A stretch of DNA of 64,000 nucleotides from Theocolax elegans (GCA_026168455.1 CM047429.1:8211125-8275124), one strand, 5' to 3'; shown: positions 50,201-62,143, counted from the stretch's first letter. Notes: generated from the sequence alone by a model not told the origin. Numbers and translations are program-made.

Positions 50201-50411
50201 CGTTACGTAATAATTTTGTATCTATCATTGCAACACGGTGTAATCTATCTATCAATTCTTCTTTCGTTCCTTTTGTGCTAAAATTAGCGTTATCACACAT
50301 TATCCGTAAAGTATTTTCATCTTGTTGTTTTAATCTCTCTAAAGCTTCTCGTCCTGCTCCTAAGTATAACATTTCATCTATATTTTCTTCATCTTGTTCG
50401 TAGGATGCCAT
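47291..50411 (-). pseudogene. gag of element C (capsid and CCHC nucleocapsid), broken
   Basis: The start is at 50411 (MASYEQDEENIDE). Residues about 25-60 (LRIMCDNANFSTKGTKEELI) look like a SAP-type DNA-binding motif. A long Q/N/T-rich region and a D/S/E- and K-rich low-complexity tract follow (48990-48660). Then comes a Retrotrans_gag-like capsid block (GWGLSFSGEER..LTKRASRWYSDIQ, about 48630-48400), and nucleocapsid with CFHCNQVGHRAAEC, CYYCRQTGHRTTTC and CQACGKMG..CPDC (47590-47400). Breaks are a frameshift at an A-run near 50090, a frameshift near 48990, and a TAA stop at 48347-48349 between capsid blocks in the same frame. Confidence 0.85.
47312..47318 (-). promoter_or_regulatory. Candidate -1 frameshift heptamer at gag-pol overlap
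   Basis: Just before the gag stop the minus strand reads G GGC CCA in the gag frame, which fits X XXY YYZ. The pol frame is -1 relative to gag and is open across the overlap. C-rich slippery sites are weak in eukaryotes, so this is tentative. Confidence 0.35.
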
Positions 50412-51650
50412 CTTTATATCAATAATTTCTAATTTATTTTAAACCGTTAAATTCTCCGGTAAAAAAAACGTATAATATGGTGAGAAAAGGAGGGTATAAT
50501 TCGTTTCGCGAAGGTGCACGTTAATTACCGCCAAAACTATGATTGGAAGGTAAATCTGCAATCCGCAAAACCGTTATATAACCTTTTACTCAAAATTCCG
50601 CTAATATCCAACAATTCAATATTATTACAAATATATTCGTTGCTAGTGTTACACCAATTAAATAAATTATTAATATAAATACCAATAGATATAATATATA
50701 AATACTGTAAGATACCACCTTTAATTATCGTTGAAAAATATTCATCCAGCTTCGTCTTTGTCTTTTACGATTATCTGCTTCAAATGTCAACTATCTCTTT
50801 TTATTTGAAGGACAAATTTATTTTTATAAATGACAAAAATGATATTAATATTATTTAATAAATTAAATTTAGTTCAAAAATATTTTCAATAAATATAAAT
50901 TTATAGCAGTGCAATATATTATAAAGTATATTTAAATTGTTTAGATAGTTCCAATTTAATATTAAATAATATTGATGGGAAGATATTAATATAATTGATT
51001 TTAATGCAAGTTTTGAAAAATTTGAATAAAATATTACAATGGACAATTCCTTGTAGTCTTCACCTTCTATCTGAAAAATAATTATTTTCCGCTAGATATA
51101 TATCAGCATCTAAATCTTTCACTCTAATCACTGAAAATAATATTTTCCGCTAATGATCATACATAAATAACATAAATTTATATATATAAAAATGTAGATA
51201 TATATATTGTATATGGTGTAACACTAGATATCAGCAACTTCTCTCTTCTTTTGAGGAAAGTAGTGTAAACGAATATTTAAAAATATAATTTAAATTCATA
51301 AAAAGAAAATTAATGTTCAAGGAAAAACGCATAAAATGGGCAGAATCACAAAAAATAGTAATTTATCAGTCACTCCATTCTACGCTTGGACGTTCCGTTC
51401 CTACGCTATCAATCGCAAATTAATAAAAGCTTACAACGTGGTCGCACGTGTGTTCAAGGCGGAAGCCGCCATTTACAAGTATAAATTATATGGGTTTGTA
51501 CAAAATTTAATGTAACTCGTACGTTCTTTGAATTATTTAATTTAAGATTTACTTATCAAAATACGCTGGGCGTTATTTACAATATACTAAATGTCAATTA
51601 AAATTACAATAACTACTATTTATTACACTTTGGGTACTTCCGGCTTAAAA
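50412..51650 (-). other. 5' untranslated leader of element C
   Basis: About 1.2 kb of AT-rich sequence between primer-binding site and gag start, without ORFs of note. GGAAAATATTATTTTCAG-like words recur around 51080-51160. Confidence 0.6.
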
Positions 51651-51665
51651 CCACGTTGGGCGCCA
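51651..51665 (-). promoter_or_regulatory. Primer-binding site of element C
   Basis: Minus strand TGGCGCCCAACGTGG begins two bases after the 5' LTR. TGGCGCC at this place is typical of tRNA-primed Gypsy elements. I do not assign the tRNA. Confidence 0.7.
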
Positions 51666-51667
51666 TT

Positions 51668-53210
51668 TGTGACGTTGCACTTTTGATTCTTAACAAGTTG
51701 TTCCCGTAGTGCAACGTGTCACTATGGCTTACGACAAATAAATAATAATGATTAATCAATAACAATTACCCGGTAACGAATTGAGTTATTGGGCGCCAGT
51801 TACCGGTAAAACTAACGACAAGCCGATTCAGGGTCGCGGGCTCCACGTTGCCATCACGGGGAAGATGGCGGAACCACGTTGTAGGGAATTGGATAATATT
51901 CTCGGGTTATAAAATCGGTCACTTAATTTCACACAGCAATTATCAAAACTTTAATTATTACCACTTTCAGATACAACAAATACAAACGCATACAGCAATC
52001 CCGCTGATTTATTGTTCAATACTTTATCTATGCGCAACTCAGTAAATCGTCCTCAAGCGCAAAAGGAAAAGTAATAATAAAGTCGGAAAATATAATAATA
52101 AATTAATCGGTTTTCGCGCGGCTATTCTATTTTACAATTTCGCGGAACGTCCTTCAATCTCACTCTCATACCTTACAATACGCCGAACTTCCTCACTCAC
52201 CGCAGTTCGAGAAATCTCCTTTATATGAATTAATTGTCTCTTTCCTGATTCGATATCTATCCCTGGTATTTTGGGTGTTTCTCGCTCCAACTGGTCGTTC
52301 AATAGCTAGCTTATCGCCTCAATACTTCGACTTTCTTAAATCTCAGCGGATCCCAAAATGGCTACTACGATATTGTTCCTGGCTCAACACGTCTACTCAA
52401 TACGGCGGTTGGGGAAGGAGTCTCGTCCTTCTTCTCCGATTCGTATTATCCGCTACCGATAGTGGAGCTAGTTGTTCTCCCTTTCCGCTATCATATCCGC
52501 CAGATCGGTGGTAGTAGACATACCGATAATCGTCCGTAACGCCACCTATTTTCCTTCCAAATCCGCTAGTGTACGTTCGCCAATTCACCTTACCCGATAT
52601 CTATACGTATTCGCCAACGCCTCCACCAATGCAGCGGGACAGCTGTCTATCTCCTTTCCTCTTACATTGGTACATATGAACATCGGACCGTTCGTAGTCG
52701 TTCCCCCTCTGGCGCACCGCTCTCACCTATACACGACGTGCGCGTGCAGTGTGCGCGCCGTCACTCTCTTACTCGACGCACGCGGTCAACATATCTCTAT
52801 CTCTCTCGGCTTCGCGCGCGCACGCGGTGATCGGTGCCGTCGGCAGTTTGCCGATATTCTTACGGTGTCGCCACGGGACGGTGTATCTGATAGATTTACA
52901 CGGGCTACCACGATGTCGTCAGCTGCTTCGCTCGTACCTTGTTCTCGTACACAGTCGGTCCCGTGCTACGTGTTGTTCTTAACCGCCAATCCTTCCCTTG
53001 TATCCGTCATCCTCAACAAACCGAAATATTCCTTTTTATTCTCGCATAAAATCTCATTCGCGACTTCCCGGTAATGAGAGTGGCTCGGGCCGGTATATAC
53101 AACTACCGCAGTCCTAACCTTCACCTGTCATTTTTCTCTATTCATCTCTCTCACACTTACTATTTTCACTTACTTCTTTTCCTTAATAATTAAGTGAGGC
53201 TTGCCTCACA
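51668..53210 (-). repeat. 5' LTR of element C
   Basis: 1543 bp, the same length as 43469-45011, with TGTGA/TCACA terminal inverted repeats. Followed by the CGTT target duplicate and satellite. Confidence 0.95.
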
Positions 53211-56200
53211 CGTTTACTGGTCAGTGAACATGTGAAACAGCCTAAATTTGAAACAAATTATCACTTCCCTGAGTCGATATTCTGATTTACGGGTGACCTG
53301 CAGGTGATCTTTCTACCGTTCACTTGAAATTATATGTGCCATTCCGTTTAAATTTATGAAAAATGTCACTCACTGGTGAGGACATTTGGCTGATCTAGCT
53401 GACCTCCGGTTCATTTTCACATCGGCTACTGGAAATTCAATATGCTAATTCCCTTAAATTTATGATATTGATCGCACTTCCAGGTGACTCCCACGAAGTG
53501 ATCGTTGTGACTTCCAGGTCATCTTCACATCGTCAACTGGTTATTATGTATTTCATTCCTCCTGAATTTGATAAAAATGTCACTTAATAGAGTTGTTATT
53601 CGAATGTTTATGGTGTCCTCCATGTCTTGTTCTCATTGTTTACTGGACATTTTATATACCATACCGTTTGAATTTTAGAAAATATGTCACTTGCTGGAGA
53701 TGTCAACCAGGAGGTCAGTGTGATTCCAGGTTATCTACATATCATCAACTGAAAATTTAATATGCGGTTCTGCCTAAATTTGATAAAAATGTCACTTCCT
53801 GTAGACGACGTCCAAGTGGTAAGCACAAGCTCCGAGTTATCTTCATAACGTTTACTGGTAAGTCTACATGCGTAGATGCCTGAATTTAAAACAAATTATC
53901 ACTTCCCTGAGTCGTTATTCTGATTTACGGGTGACCTGCAGGTGATCTTTCAACCGTTCACTTGAAATTATATGTTCCATTCCGCTTAAATTTATGAAAA
54001 AAGTCACTCGCTGCTGATGACATTTGGTTATCCGAGGGGAATTCCGGTTCATTTTCACATCGCCTACTGGAAATTCAATATGCCAATTCCCTTAAATTTA
54101 TGATATTGATCGCTCTTCCAGGTGACTCCCACGAAGTGATCGTTGTGACTTCCAGGTCATCTTCACAACGTCAACTGGTTATTATTTATTTTATTCCTCT
54201 TGAATTTGATAAAAGTATCACTTAATAGAGTTGTTATTCAAATGTTTAGGGTGACCTCCATGTCATGTTGTCATTGTTTACAGGACGTTTTATATTCAAT
54301 TCCGATTGATTTTTTGAAAATATTTCACTTCATGGAGATGTAAACCAGCTGGTCAAAGTGACTTCCAGTTCATCTACATATCATCAACTGGAAATTTAAT
54401 ATGCAATTCTACCAAAATTTGATAAAAATGTCACTTTCTGTAGACGACGTCCAAGTGGTAAGGACAAGTTCCAAGTTATCTTTATAACGTTTACTGGTAA
54501 GTCTACATGCGTAGATGCCTGCATTTAAAACAAATTATCACTTCCCTGAGTCGATATTCTGATTTACAAGTGACCTGCAGGTGATCTTTCTACCGTTCAC
54601 TTGAAATTATATGTGTCATTCCGTTTAAATTTATGAAAAAAGTCACTCACTGGTGACGACATTTGGTTGTTCTAGGTGACCTCCGGTTTATTTTCACATC
54701 GCCTACTCGAAATTCAATATGCTAATTCCCTTAAATTTATAATATATATCGCTCTTCCTGAAGGCAACCATATAATGTTCATTGTAACTTCCAGGTAATT
54801 TTCACATCGTCAACTGGAAATTTTATATGCAATTCTGCCTGAATTTAATAAAATTATCACTTTCTGTAGAAGACGTCCAAGTGGTCCGGACAAGCTCCGA
54901 GTTATCTTCATATTGTTTTCTGGAAAGTCTACATGCGTAGACGCGTAAATTTGAAACAAATTATCACTTCCCTGAGTCGTTAATTATCACTTCCCTGAGT
55001 CGTTATTCTGATTTACGGGTGACCTGCAGGTGATCTTTCAACCGTTCACTTGAAATTATATGTTCCATTCCGCTTAAATTTATGAAAAAAGTCACTCGCT
55101 GCTGATGACATTTGGTTATCCGAGGGGAATTCCGGTTCATTTTCACATCGCCTACTGGAAATTCAATATGCCAATTCCCTTAAATTTATGATATTGATCG
55201 CTCTTCCAGGTGACTCCCACGAAGTGATCGTTGTGACTTCCAGGTCATCTTCACATTGTCAACTGGTTATTATGTATTTCATTCCTCTTGAATTTTATAA
55301 AAGTGTCACTTAACAGAGTTGTTATTCGAATGTTTAGGGTGACCTCCATGTCATGTTGTCATTGTTTACAGGACATTTTATATTCCATTCCGCTTGAATT
55401 TTAGAAAATATGTCACTTCATGAAGATGTCAACCAGCTGGTGAGAGTGACTTTCAGTTCATCTACATATAATCAACTGGAAATTTCATATGCAGTTCTGC
55501 CTAAATTTGACAAAAATGTCACTTCCTGTAGACGACGTCCAAGTGGTAAGGACAAGCTCCAAGTTTTCTTCATATGTTTACTGGTCAGTGTACATGTGAA
55601 ACAGCCTAAATTTGAAACAAATTATCACTACTCTGAGTTGATAATCTGATTTATGTGTGACCTGCAGGTCATCCGTAAATCGTCCACTTAAAATTATATG
55701 TGTCATTCCGCTTAAATTTATGAAAAAAGTCACTCACTTGTGACGACATTTGGTTGTTCTAGTTGACCTCCGGTTCATTTTCACATCGCCTACCTGAAAT
55801 TCTATATGCCAATTCCCTTAGATTTATGATATTGATCGCTCTTCCAGGTGACTCCCACGAAGTGATCATTGTGACTTCCAGGTCATCTTCACATCGTCAA
55901 CTGGTTATTATGTATTTTATTCCTCTTGAATTTGATAAAAGTGTCACTTAATAGAGTTGTTATTCGAATGTTTAGGGTGACCTCTATGTCATGTTGTCAT
56001 TGTTTACAGGACATTTTATATTCCATTCCGCTTGAATTTTAGAAAATATGTCATTCATGGAGATGTCAACCAGCTGGTCATAGTGACTTCCAGTTCATCT
56101 ACATATCATCAACTGGAAATTTAATATGCAATTCTGCCAAAATTTGATAAAAATGTCACTTCCTGTACACGACGTCCAAGTGGTAAGGACAAGCTTCAAG

Positions 56201-56992
56201 TTATCTTCATAACGTTTACTGGTAAGTCTACATGCGTAGATGCCTGCATTTAAAACAAATTATCACTTCCCTGAGTCGATATTCTGATTTACAAGTGACC
56301 TGCAGGTGATCTTTCTACCGTTCACTTGAAGTTATATGTGCCATTCCGTTTAAATTTATGAAAAAAGTCACTCACTGGTGACGACATTTGGTTGTTCTAG
56401 GTGACCTCCGGTTTATTTTCACATCGCCTACTCGAAATTCAATATGCTAATTCCCTTAAATTTATAATATATATCGCTCTTCCTGAAGGCAACCATATAA
56501 TGTTCATTGTAACTTCCAGTTCATTTTCACATCATCAACTGGAAATTTTATATGCAATTCTGCCTGAATTTGATAAAATTATCACTTCCTGTAGAAGACG
56601 TCCAAGTGGTCCGGACAAGCTCCGAGTTATCTTCATATTGTTTTCTGGTAAGTCTACATGCGTAGACGCGTAAATTTGAAACAAATTATCACTTCCCTGA
56701 GTCGATATTCTGATTTGCGGGTGACCTGCAGGTGATCTTTCTACCGTTCACTTGAAATTATATGTGCCATTCCGTTTAAATTTATGAAAAATGTCACTCG
56801 CTGGTGATGACTTTTGGTTGTTCTAGGTGACCTCCGGTTCATTTTCACATAGACTACCGGAAAATCTATATGCCAATTCCCTTAAATTTATGATATTGAT
56901 CGCTCTTTCAGGAGACTACCACGAAGTGTTTGTTGTGACTTCCAGGTCATCTTCACATCGTCAACTGGTTATTATATATTTCATTCCTCTTT
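53211..56992. repeat. Satellite array, part 4 (right, more diverged end)
   Basis: Continues the same subunits, but with more differences between units, variants such as CCTGAAGGCAACCATA, and a local duplication TTATCACTTCCCTGAGTCGT near 54958-55005. The last recognisable subunit stops in TTTCATTCCTCT near 56992. Higher divergence at the array edge is usual for tandem arrays. Confidence 0.9.
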
Positions 56993-58060
56993 GCTGCTTT
57001 TGCTGGTGCATCTATTAAATTTTAAGGAATAAAATCCTTTTCGACACTCGAATCACTATCACTCATTATTCAAAATTTTGCGAGAGATACACTTGTACAA
57101 GCAGTTTGTGCCGAACTAAAATATTATACTTTATTCTGTGACATATACACTGCGAAATATTACTAGTATACTTATATGTCCTAATGTAAACAACTACTCA
57201 TAGAAATGTTGGTAAATATAAATACAATGAATCTCTTATGAGACTATTACAATATGATAATTACTTATACCTATCTAGATTTCTTATTTAATACTACAAT
57301 ATTGCAGAAAATATTAATTTAATATTTTCCGCATGCTAGTACGGGAATAGTACATTACGATACAAGTGCGGAAAATAGTGGGAACACTACTCCGCATCTA
57401 TCATACACAGTATTTTATACTACTTTTCAACACAAGTTGCGGAAAGTTCAACAAAAAAATATAAAGAGAGCAAGAGAGAGAGACGGAGAGAAAGAGACAG
57501 CGAGAGGGAAAAGATTGATCAGCGCCCGCCGGCATTTGCAGGCACGAGCGTAACGTAAATTAAAATTAAAATTATTAAAATACATATAAAATTAAAACAT
57601 ATAAAAAAAACATTATGTAATTATAATAAGAAATATTAAAGCACAATAATTTGAGTACACACAATTATTTATTAATTTATTTGAAAACAAAAAGAAGTAC
57701 CTGCGTATGCACAAACAAACAGTACAATTATATTTTCTAATTAGAAAATTCACATACGACTTAAAAAAAAAAATAATTGTAAAATTATAATAATGAACGA
57801 ATATTTAATCTTTCGTTTAGCACTTATATTAATTGTAACAATATAGATAATTGTGTCGCCGGCGACTTTGAATACATCGCATGCAGAAATGAATCTTATT
57901 TCAAAACACGAACGGGACTGTTTATTTTCAAAGCATCCTACACGCTGCGAAAATTGAACTTTCCGCACGCCAGTGTAGAAAATAGCATTTTTGACATCAA
58001 AAACAGTACGGAAAACACGAATTTTCTGCATACTATTACAAGAAAATTATTATCAAATAT
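56993..58060 (-). mobile_element. Possible 5' end of a DNA transposon cut by the satellite
   Basis: On the minus strand a short acidic start MSDSDSSVEKDFIP (ATG at 57066) ends in a stop, and the frame goes on as NLIDAPAKAAKR up to the satellite edge. Upstream (57300-57450 and 57940-58032) the word GCGGAAA or its complement TTTCCGC, with variants, recurs about eight times in both orientations, as subterminal transposase-binding repeats would. A GA-rich tract lies at 57466-57514. No transposase domain remains, so the assignment is inference. Confidence 0.3.
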
Positions 58061-58076
58061 TTTATATTTAAACATT

Positions 58077-58632
58077 GATATATGAAAATTTTTGTTTTTT
58101 TAATAATGTAATCTTAGACACGGAGTTGATAGGATTCAATTTCACAGAAACTAAACTGGCCATTCGGTTTTGACAAAAAAAATCCTTTATTCGCCACGTT
58201 GTTAATATACGAGGCAAAGTAAAGACATAGAATATGATCAAAGTCGCTTTTACCGTCCTACTTTGCCTCCATATAAGCCCTACGTGGACACTAATCTATA
58301 GCGGACACCTGGCAGCCACCTATCGGTCGTAACTGGTAATACCGTGAGCGAGTGCAGTAGTCATATTTCAAAACCGTTTCGACCGATAGGTGGCTGCCAG
58401 GTACCCGCTATAGATTAGCGTGCGCATAGGGCTTATATGGAGGCAAAATAGGAAAGTTAAACCGTCTTTGATCATATACTACGCCTTTACTTTGCCTCGT
58501 ATATTAATAACGTGGCATATAAAGGATTTTTTTTGTCAAAACTGAATTGCCAGTTCGGTTTCTGTGTAATTGCATCTCATCAACTCCGTGTCTAAGATTA
58601 CATTATTAAAAAAACAAAAATTTTCATATATC
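58077..58632. mobile_element. Fold-back MITE-like element
   Basis: Starts GATATATGAAAATTTTTG and ends CAAAAATTTTCATATATC. The arms pair with few mismatches through GGTGGCTGCCAGG / CCTGGCAGCCACC, with an unpaired centre of about 60 bp near 58330-58380. There is no ORF. Confidence 0.8.
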
Positions 58633-58712
58633 ACGTGATTATCACGTGGATATCTACGTGATAATCACGTAGAAGAATGGTCGAAAATCTCACGTGATGA
58701 TCACGTGATAAT
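58626..58712. repeat. CACGTGAT/ACGTGATAATCACGT palindrome cluster
   Basis: Six to seven ACGTG/CACGT words lie within 85 bp, arranged partly as a palindrome around GATATC (58650-58655). CACGTG is an E-box core, but a chance or transposon-terminal origin is as likely. Confidence 0.5.
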
Positions 58713-59280
58713 TTTTAGTAGGGTTAGATTATTGAATTTTGTTTATGTAATGTCGTAGAAAAACGTTTTAGCGCCATTTTAAAAAGTACTACCGTTCAAG
58801 ACCTGTTCGACCAAGTTGGTCCAAAATATGAACGCTTGCTTCTCTATTTTGTAGAAGATAACATGAAAATTTCTGCCAAATCTGTTCACAATTGGCTGAG
58901 TTATTAAAACGGCTTATTTTTGTGACAAAATATGTTTTTGTGTATAAATAAATAATTATATATGGTGTTACATTTTTCGCGGTGGTGAAGGTATAAGACA
59001 CTCTCGTGCAACGATTGTGCCTGGAAATGACCACATTAAATATCAAAGCTGCTTTTATTTAACTTTGTTTGCTTGTATCAAATATTTATTTGAATTAATA
59101 ATGTAATATATTTAATTCAATAACATTGGTGATTATACTGAAAAAATCTTATTATAATTACACATTTAAGTGCCTCAAAAAAATTTTATTAGTTCAAGAA
59201 TAGAAGGAGATGTTGATTTTTGAGGATCAAATCAAGTTGAACAAGGAATAAAAAACTCTTATTCTCAATTTCAAAAGTCG
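58713..59280. other. No gene seen
   Basis: AT-rich sequence with only short ORFs. No family is recognised. Confidence 0.3.
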
Positions 59281-59313
59281 CGCAACATTTCGTCTGGTTT
59301 GCAGACCGCTTCA
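59281..59313 (-). ncRNA. Weak hammerhead-like / Penelope-type end motif
   Basis: Minus strand CCTGAAGCGGTCTG, a short loop, CAGACGAAATG. The arrangement resembles the core in the Penelope-like arms, but CTGANGA is imperfect. It could be a relic of another Penelope-type terminus. Confidence 0.25.
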
Positions 59314-61344
59314 GGTACTGTTTATTAATAAAAAAACAACAGAATTTACATAAGAATAATATATAAATAAACAAAACTTCAACCACACACTTTACAGCAC
59401 AAAATAAAATTAAATACCTTCGTGAAAACGATGTATAGGTTTTAATTCTACTACATTGTAGGATAACGTCAAAGTGAATTATAAATCAATCAACTCGATT
59501 ATATATACATACGTTTGAAAATTACAGACAATTAATTTTGAGAATTAGGCATTAATACATCAATACTCCGAGCAAAACAAACTGTTACAAAATCCTCTTA
59601 TAAATATTACTGAGCATTTGAGTGTCTTCCTTCTTATTTATGGTACATTTGCAAATATTAATATGCAGCATCTCTGAAATAATGCATTTTTAATTTGAGG
59701 GTTCTTTGATTATTTCACTATCATCTTCATTATCATCTTTGATTCATTTATTAGTTCAACTTAATATTTTTGTTATGTACAATGACTTATTTCATTATTT
59801 GACTAACCTCTGGAACAATTTTTCTTGAAACAAAAAAATGCTTGATAAATTTAATAAAAGTATTTTATTCACTCAACTAAATATTTATTTACTTTAACAA
59901 TGTCGGTTTTTAAATGTATTTATTTAATACAATACATATTGCATCAATTACAAAAAAAAAGATGTGCAACGTGGGACGCACTGCAGAAGTAATAACTTCG
60001 ATCGATTTTAACTTAAACTATTTAACTTTGTAGTTATATTTAGGCGTGATCATGCATGCATGAACTAAAAAAATATATTAGCAAGATATTAAAGAAAATG
60101 AGTATTTTAACTATTATTTAAGTTTTTTAATTCATGATGATATTTATTAATCGATCATATATTTAAAATGCTAGTTATAACTGCTGTTGTTAAGTAGTTC
60201 GTTTACTTAATATTTTCTAATTATTTTATGATAACAGTGAGAAAAAGATGGTATGTATGAAAAATATGGCATGGCATTTTTGCATGTCGCCATTAAAATT
60301 GTTATTCAAAATACTTTGTCTTTTTTGTAACGCTATTTTTCTGTTTAATAATTAATCAATAATATTAAGAAGTGAAGAAGTTGTAATTAATGTGTACGAA
60401 TAAAATATTCGATGAAGATTCGCGGCATAAATTTGAATTCCAAAATTGATTGGTTCATTGAATTTACGCATGCTCTGTGCGCTTCCTACCACGCTAATTG
60501 CTTGTGACTTTAAACTCAATTCGTTTATCAACTAATTAGACGATCTTGACAAATTTGATTTTACTCGATAGATATTTTTAGGATCTACGAAAAGTATGTG
60601 AAGCTTTTCTCTTTATTATCAATAATTTTGAAATATAAGCAAAAAACCGGCTTTTTGTAACTTTTCGAATTTATTTAATAGAATGCATACATAAATTTTG
60701 TTTGGAAAATAATTGGGCTAATTCTTACTATTTCATATACTATATCAGTATTTTTTTTCGACAATATACTTTTTTCATGAAAACCTTTTTAATTCTCGTT
60801 TTCGAATACTTTTTTATTTAGTGTTATTTGGTAAGTAGATACCACATAAAATGTTGTTTTTCAGTTCGATTTGTTATTTTAATCTTTAAACTCAAAAAAT
60901 GAAAAAATATTCGAAAATGAGTGCGACTACTTACCCAACCCTGGTTTCAAGCAATGCTATATTAAATAGACCTAATTTAATATTTGATGCTTCAACTGTT
61001 TTAAAGTAACTAGCAAATAAGAGTAAGATAAGTTTAATAATTTAAATATTAAAAAAATTGATTAAATTTTCGAAAAAAATTTTATTAACCTAATAGAAAA
61101 TTTAGTTGAGTAAGTTTCATATTTATTTTAATTGATAATATATTTCTTTAAGGTAAAAATATATTTTATATAATTAATATAGTATTTGATTACCTTGGAC
61201 AAATATTATATTGGCTTTAACAAGCTTTTGTTGCAATAAGAAATGGAAGTGTTGATTTAGTTACATAAAAATAGTTAGCGCAAGAAATCTTTTCTTGGTT
61301 CAATGAAATACTTTTTCCAAATTTGTAACTGTTTGGTTGCCGAG
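59314..61344. other. No gene seen; AT-rich
   Basis: About 2 kb without recognisable coding sequence, arms or tandem structure. Confidence 0.3.
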
Positions 61345-61358
61345 CGGATGTTTATTTT

Positions 61359-61578
61359 TTTTATTTATTTTTTTTTTATTATTTTAACGTCGCTCTTTTT
61401 ATGCTCCCAAACCAATGCTAATCGACGGAGGTCATACGATGTCTTGATGAAGAAAGCACTTGTTGAAAATACATTCGCCAGTGGTACTTGTATCAATCGG
61501 CCGGGGCCGGGAATCGAACCTGGGACCTCCAGATTAGGAACCCGACGCCCTACCGACCGAGCCATCGCAAGCCTCAAT
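61359..61578 (-). mobile_element. tRNA-derived SINE with target-site duplications
   Basis: The minus strand starts GAGGCTTGCGATGGCTCGG, with an A-box (TGGCTCGGTCGG) and a B-box (GGTTCGATTCC) in a tRNA-like head (about 61567-61500), an unrelated body, and an A-rich tail at 61359-61375. Direct repeats CGGATGTTTATTTT at 61345-61358 and 61579-61592 flank it exactly, as for LINE-mediated retroposition. The tRNA acceptor stem does not close, so it is not a functional tRNA gene. Confidence 0.85.
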
Positions 61579-61592
61579 CGGATGTTTATTTT

Positions 61593-62143
61593 ATTATCGC
61601 TGCTGCTCATCGGTACAGACGAACTTACTCTATTTAAATAAACGTATTTTTCCCGCGTTGCGGCGGCGGCTACCTGTCCATTCTAACAAATTTGTTAAGT
61701 GTTAGTCCGAAACCGAGGTCCGGTTTCAAATAACAAGCAGGTAAAAATCTGAAATTGACTGCGAAATAAGGATATCGCGTCGAGCACTTGTCAATTTAAA
61801 TTTACGGACTCATAGGATCACGGAAGTAATCGTACAAGGGATAAAATTTAATTACTCGAAAACTGAATTGAATTGTAATAATAAATTTAATTAACTGAAA
61901 TAAATAGAAAATAAATAACAAACAAAATATCTAGTTGTCGCCAAGGTCTACGCTTATTATTACAAATCGGTTAACGGCCGGCATGTACAGGGAGAAGGGG
62001 GAAATATCGCGAACTAAAATAATATACACAGTCAACGGGACTGGTATAGCGCAATAAATAAACTATTTATTGTTTATTGAACAAAACGCGATTGCCTGAA
62101 ATGAAACTAGATTTCTACTCATCACCCTGCGCCGAATTATTTT
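61593..62143. other. No gene seen
   Basis: A CGGCGGCGGCTACC-like patch near 61660 and AT-rich sequence. It may belong to the upstream part of the element that carries the next gene. Confidence 0.3.

Larger units (their letters stand above)
43469..53210 (-). mobile_element. Ty3/Gypsy LTR retrotransposon, element C (complete ends, pol deleted)
   Basis: Two LTRs of 1543 bp bound a minus-strand element with primer-binding site, gag, a fused pol-N-terminus/third ORF, and polypurine tract. The host satellite sequence CGTT flanks both sides (43465-43468 and 53211-53214), and the empty site ATAACGTTTACTGG is present in neighbouring units, so insertion and 4-bp duplication are clear. RT, RNase H and integrase are missing, so it is non-autonomous. 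Gag is also broken. The total is 9742 bp; with a pol like element A's it would be about 14 kb. Confidence 0.95.

Noticed and set aside
24261..56992. CRISPR array
   Set aside because: The repeats are contiguous 107-bp subunits without unique spacers, and the context is eukaryotic.
61495..61570. Functional tRNA gene on the minus strand
   Set aside because: The A and B boxes are good, but the acceptor stem does not pair and the sequence runs on into a SINE body flanked by target duplications.
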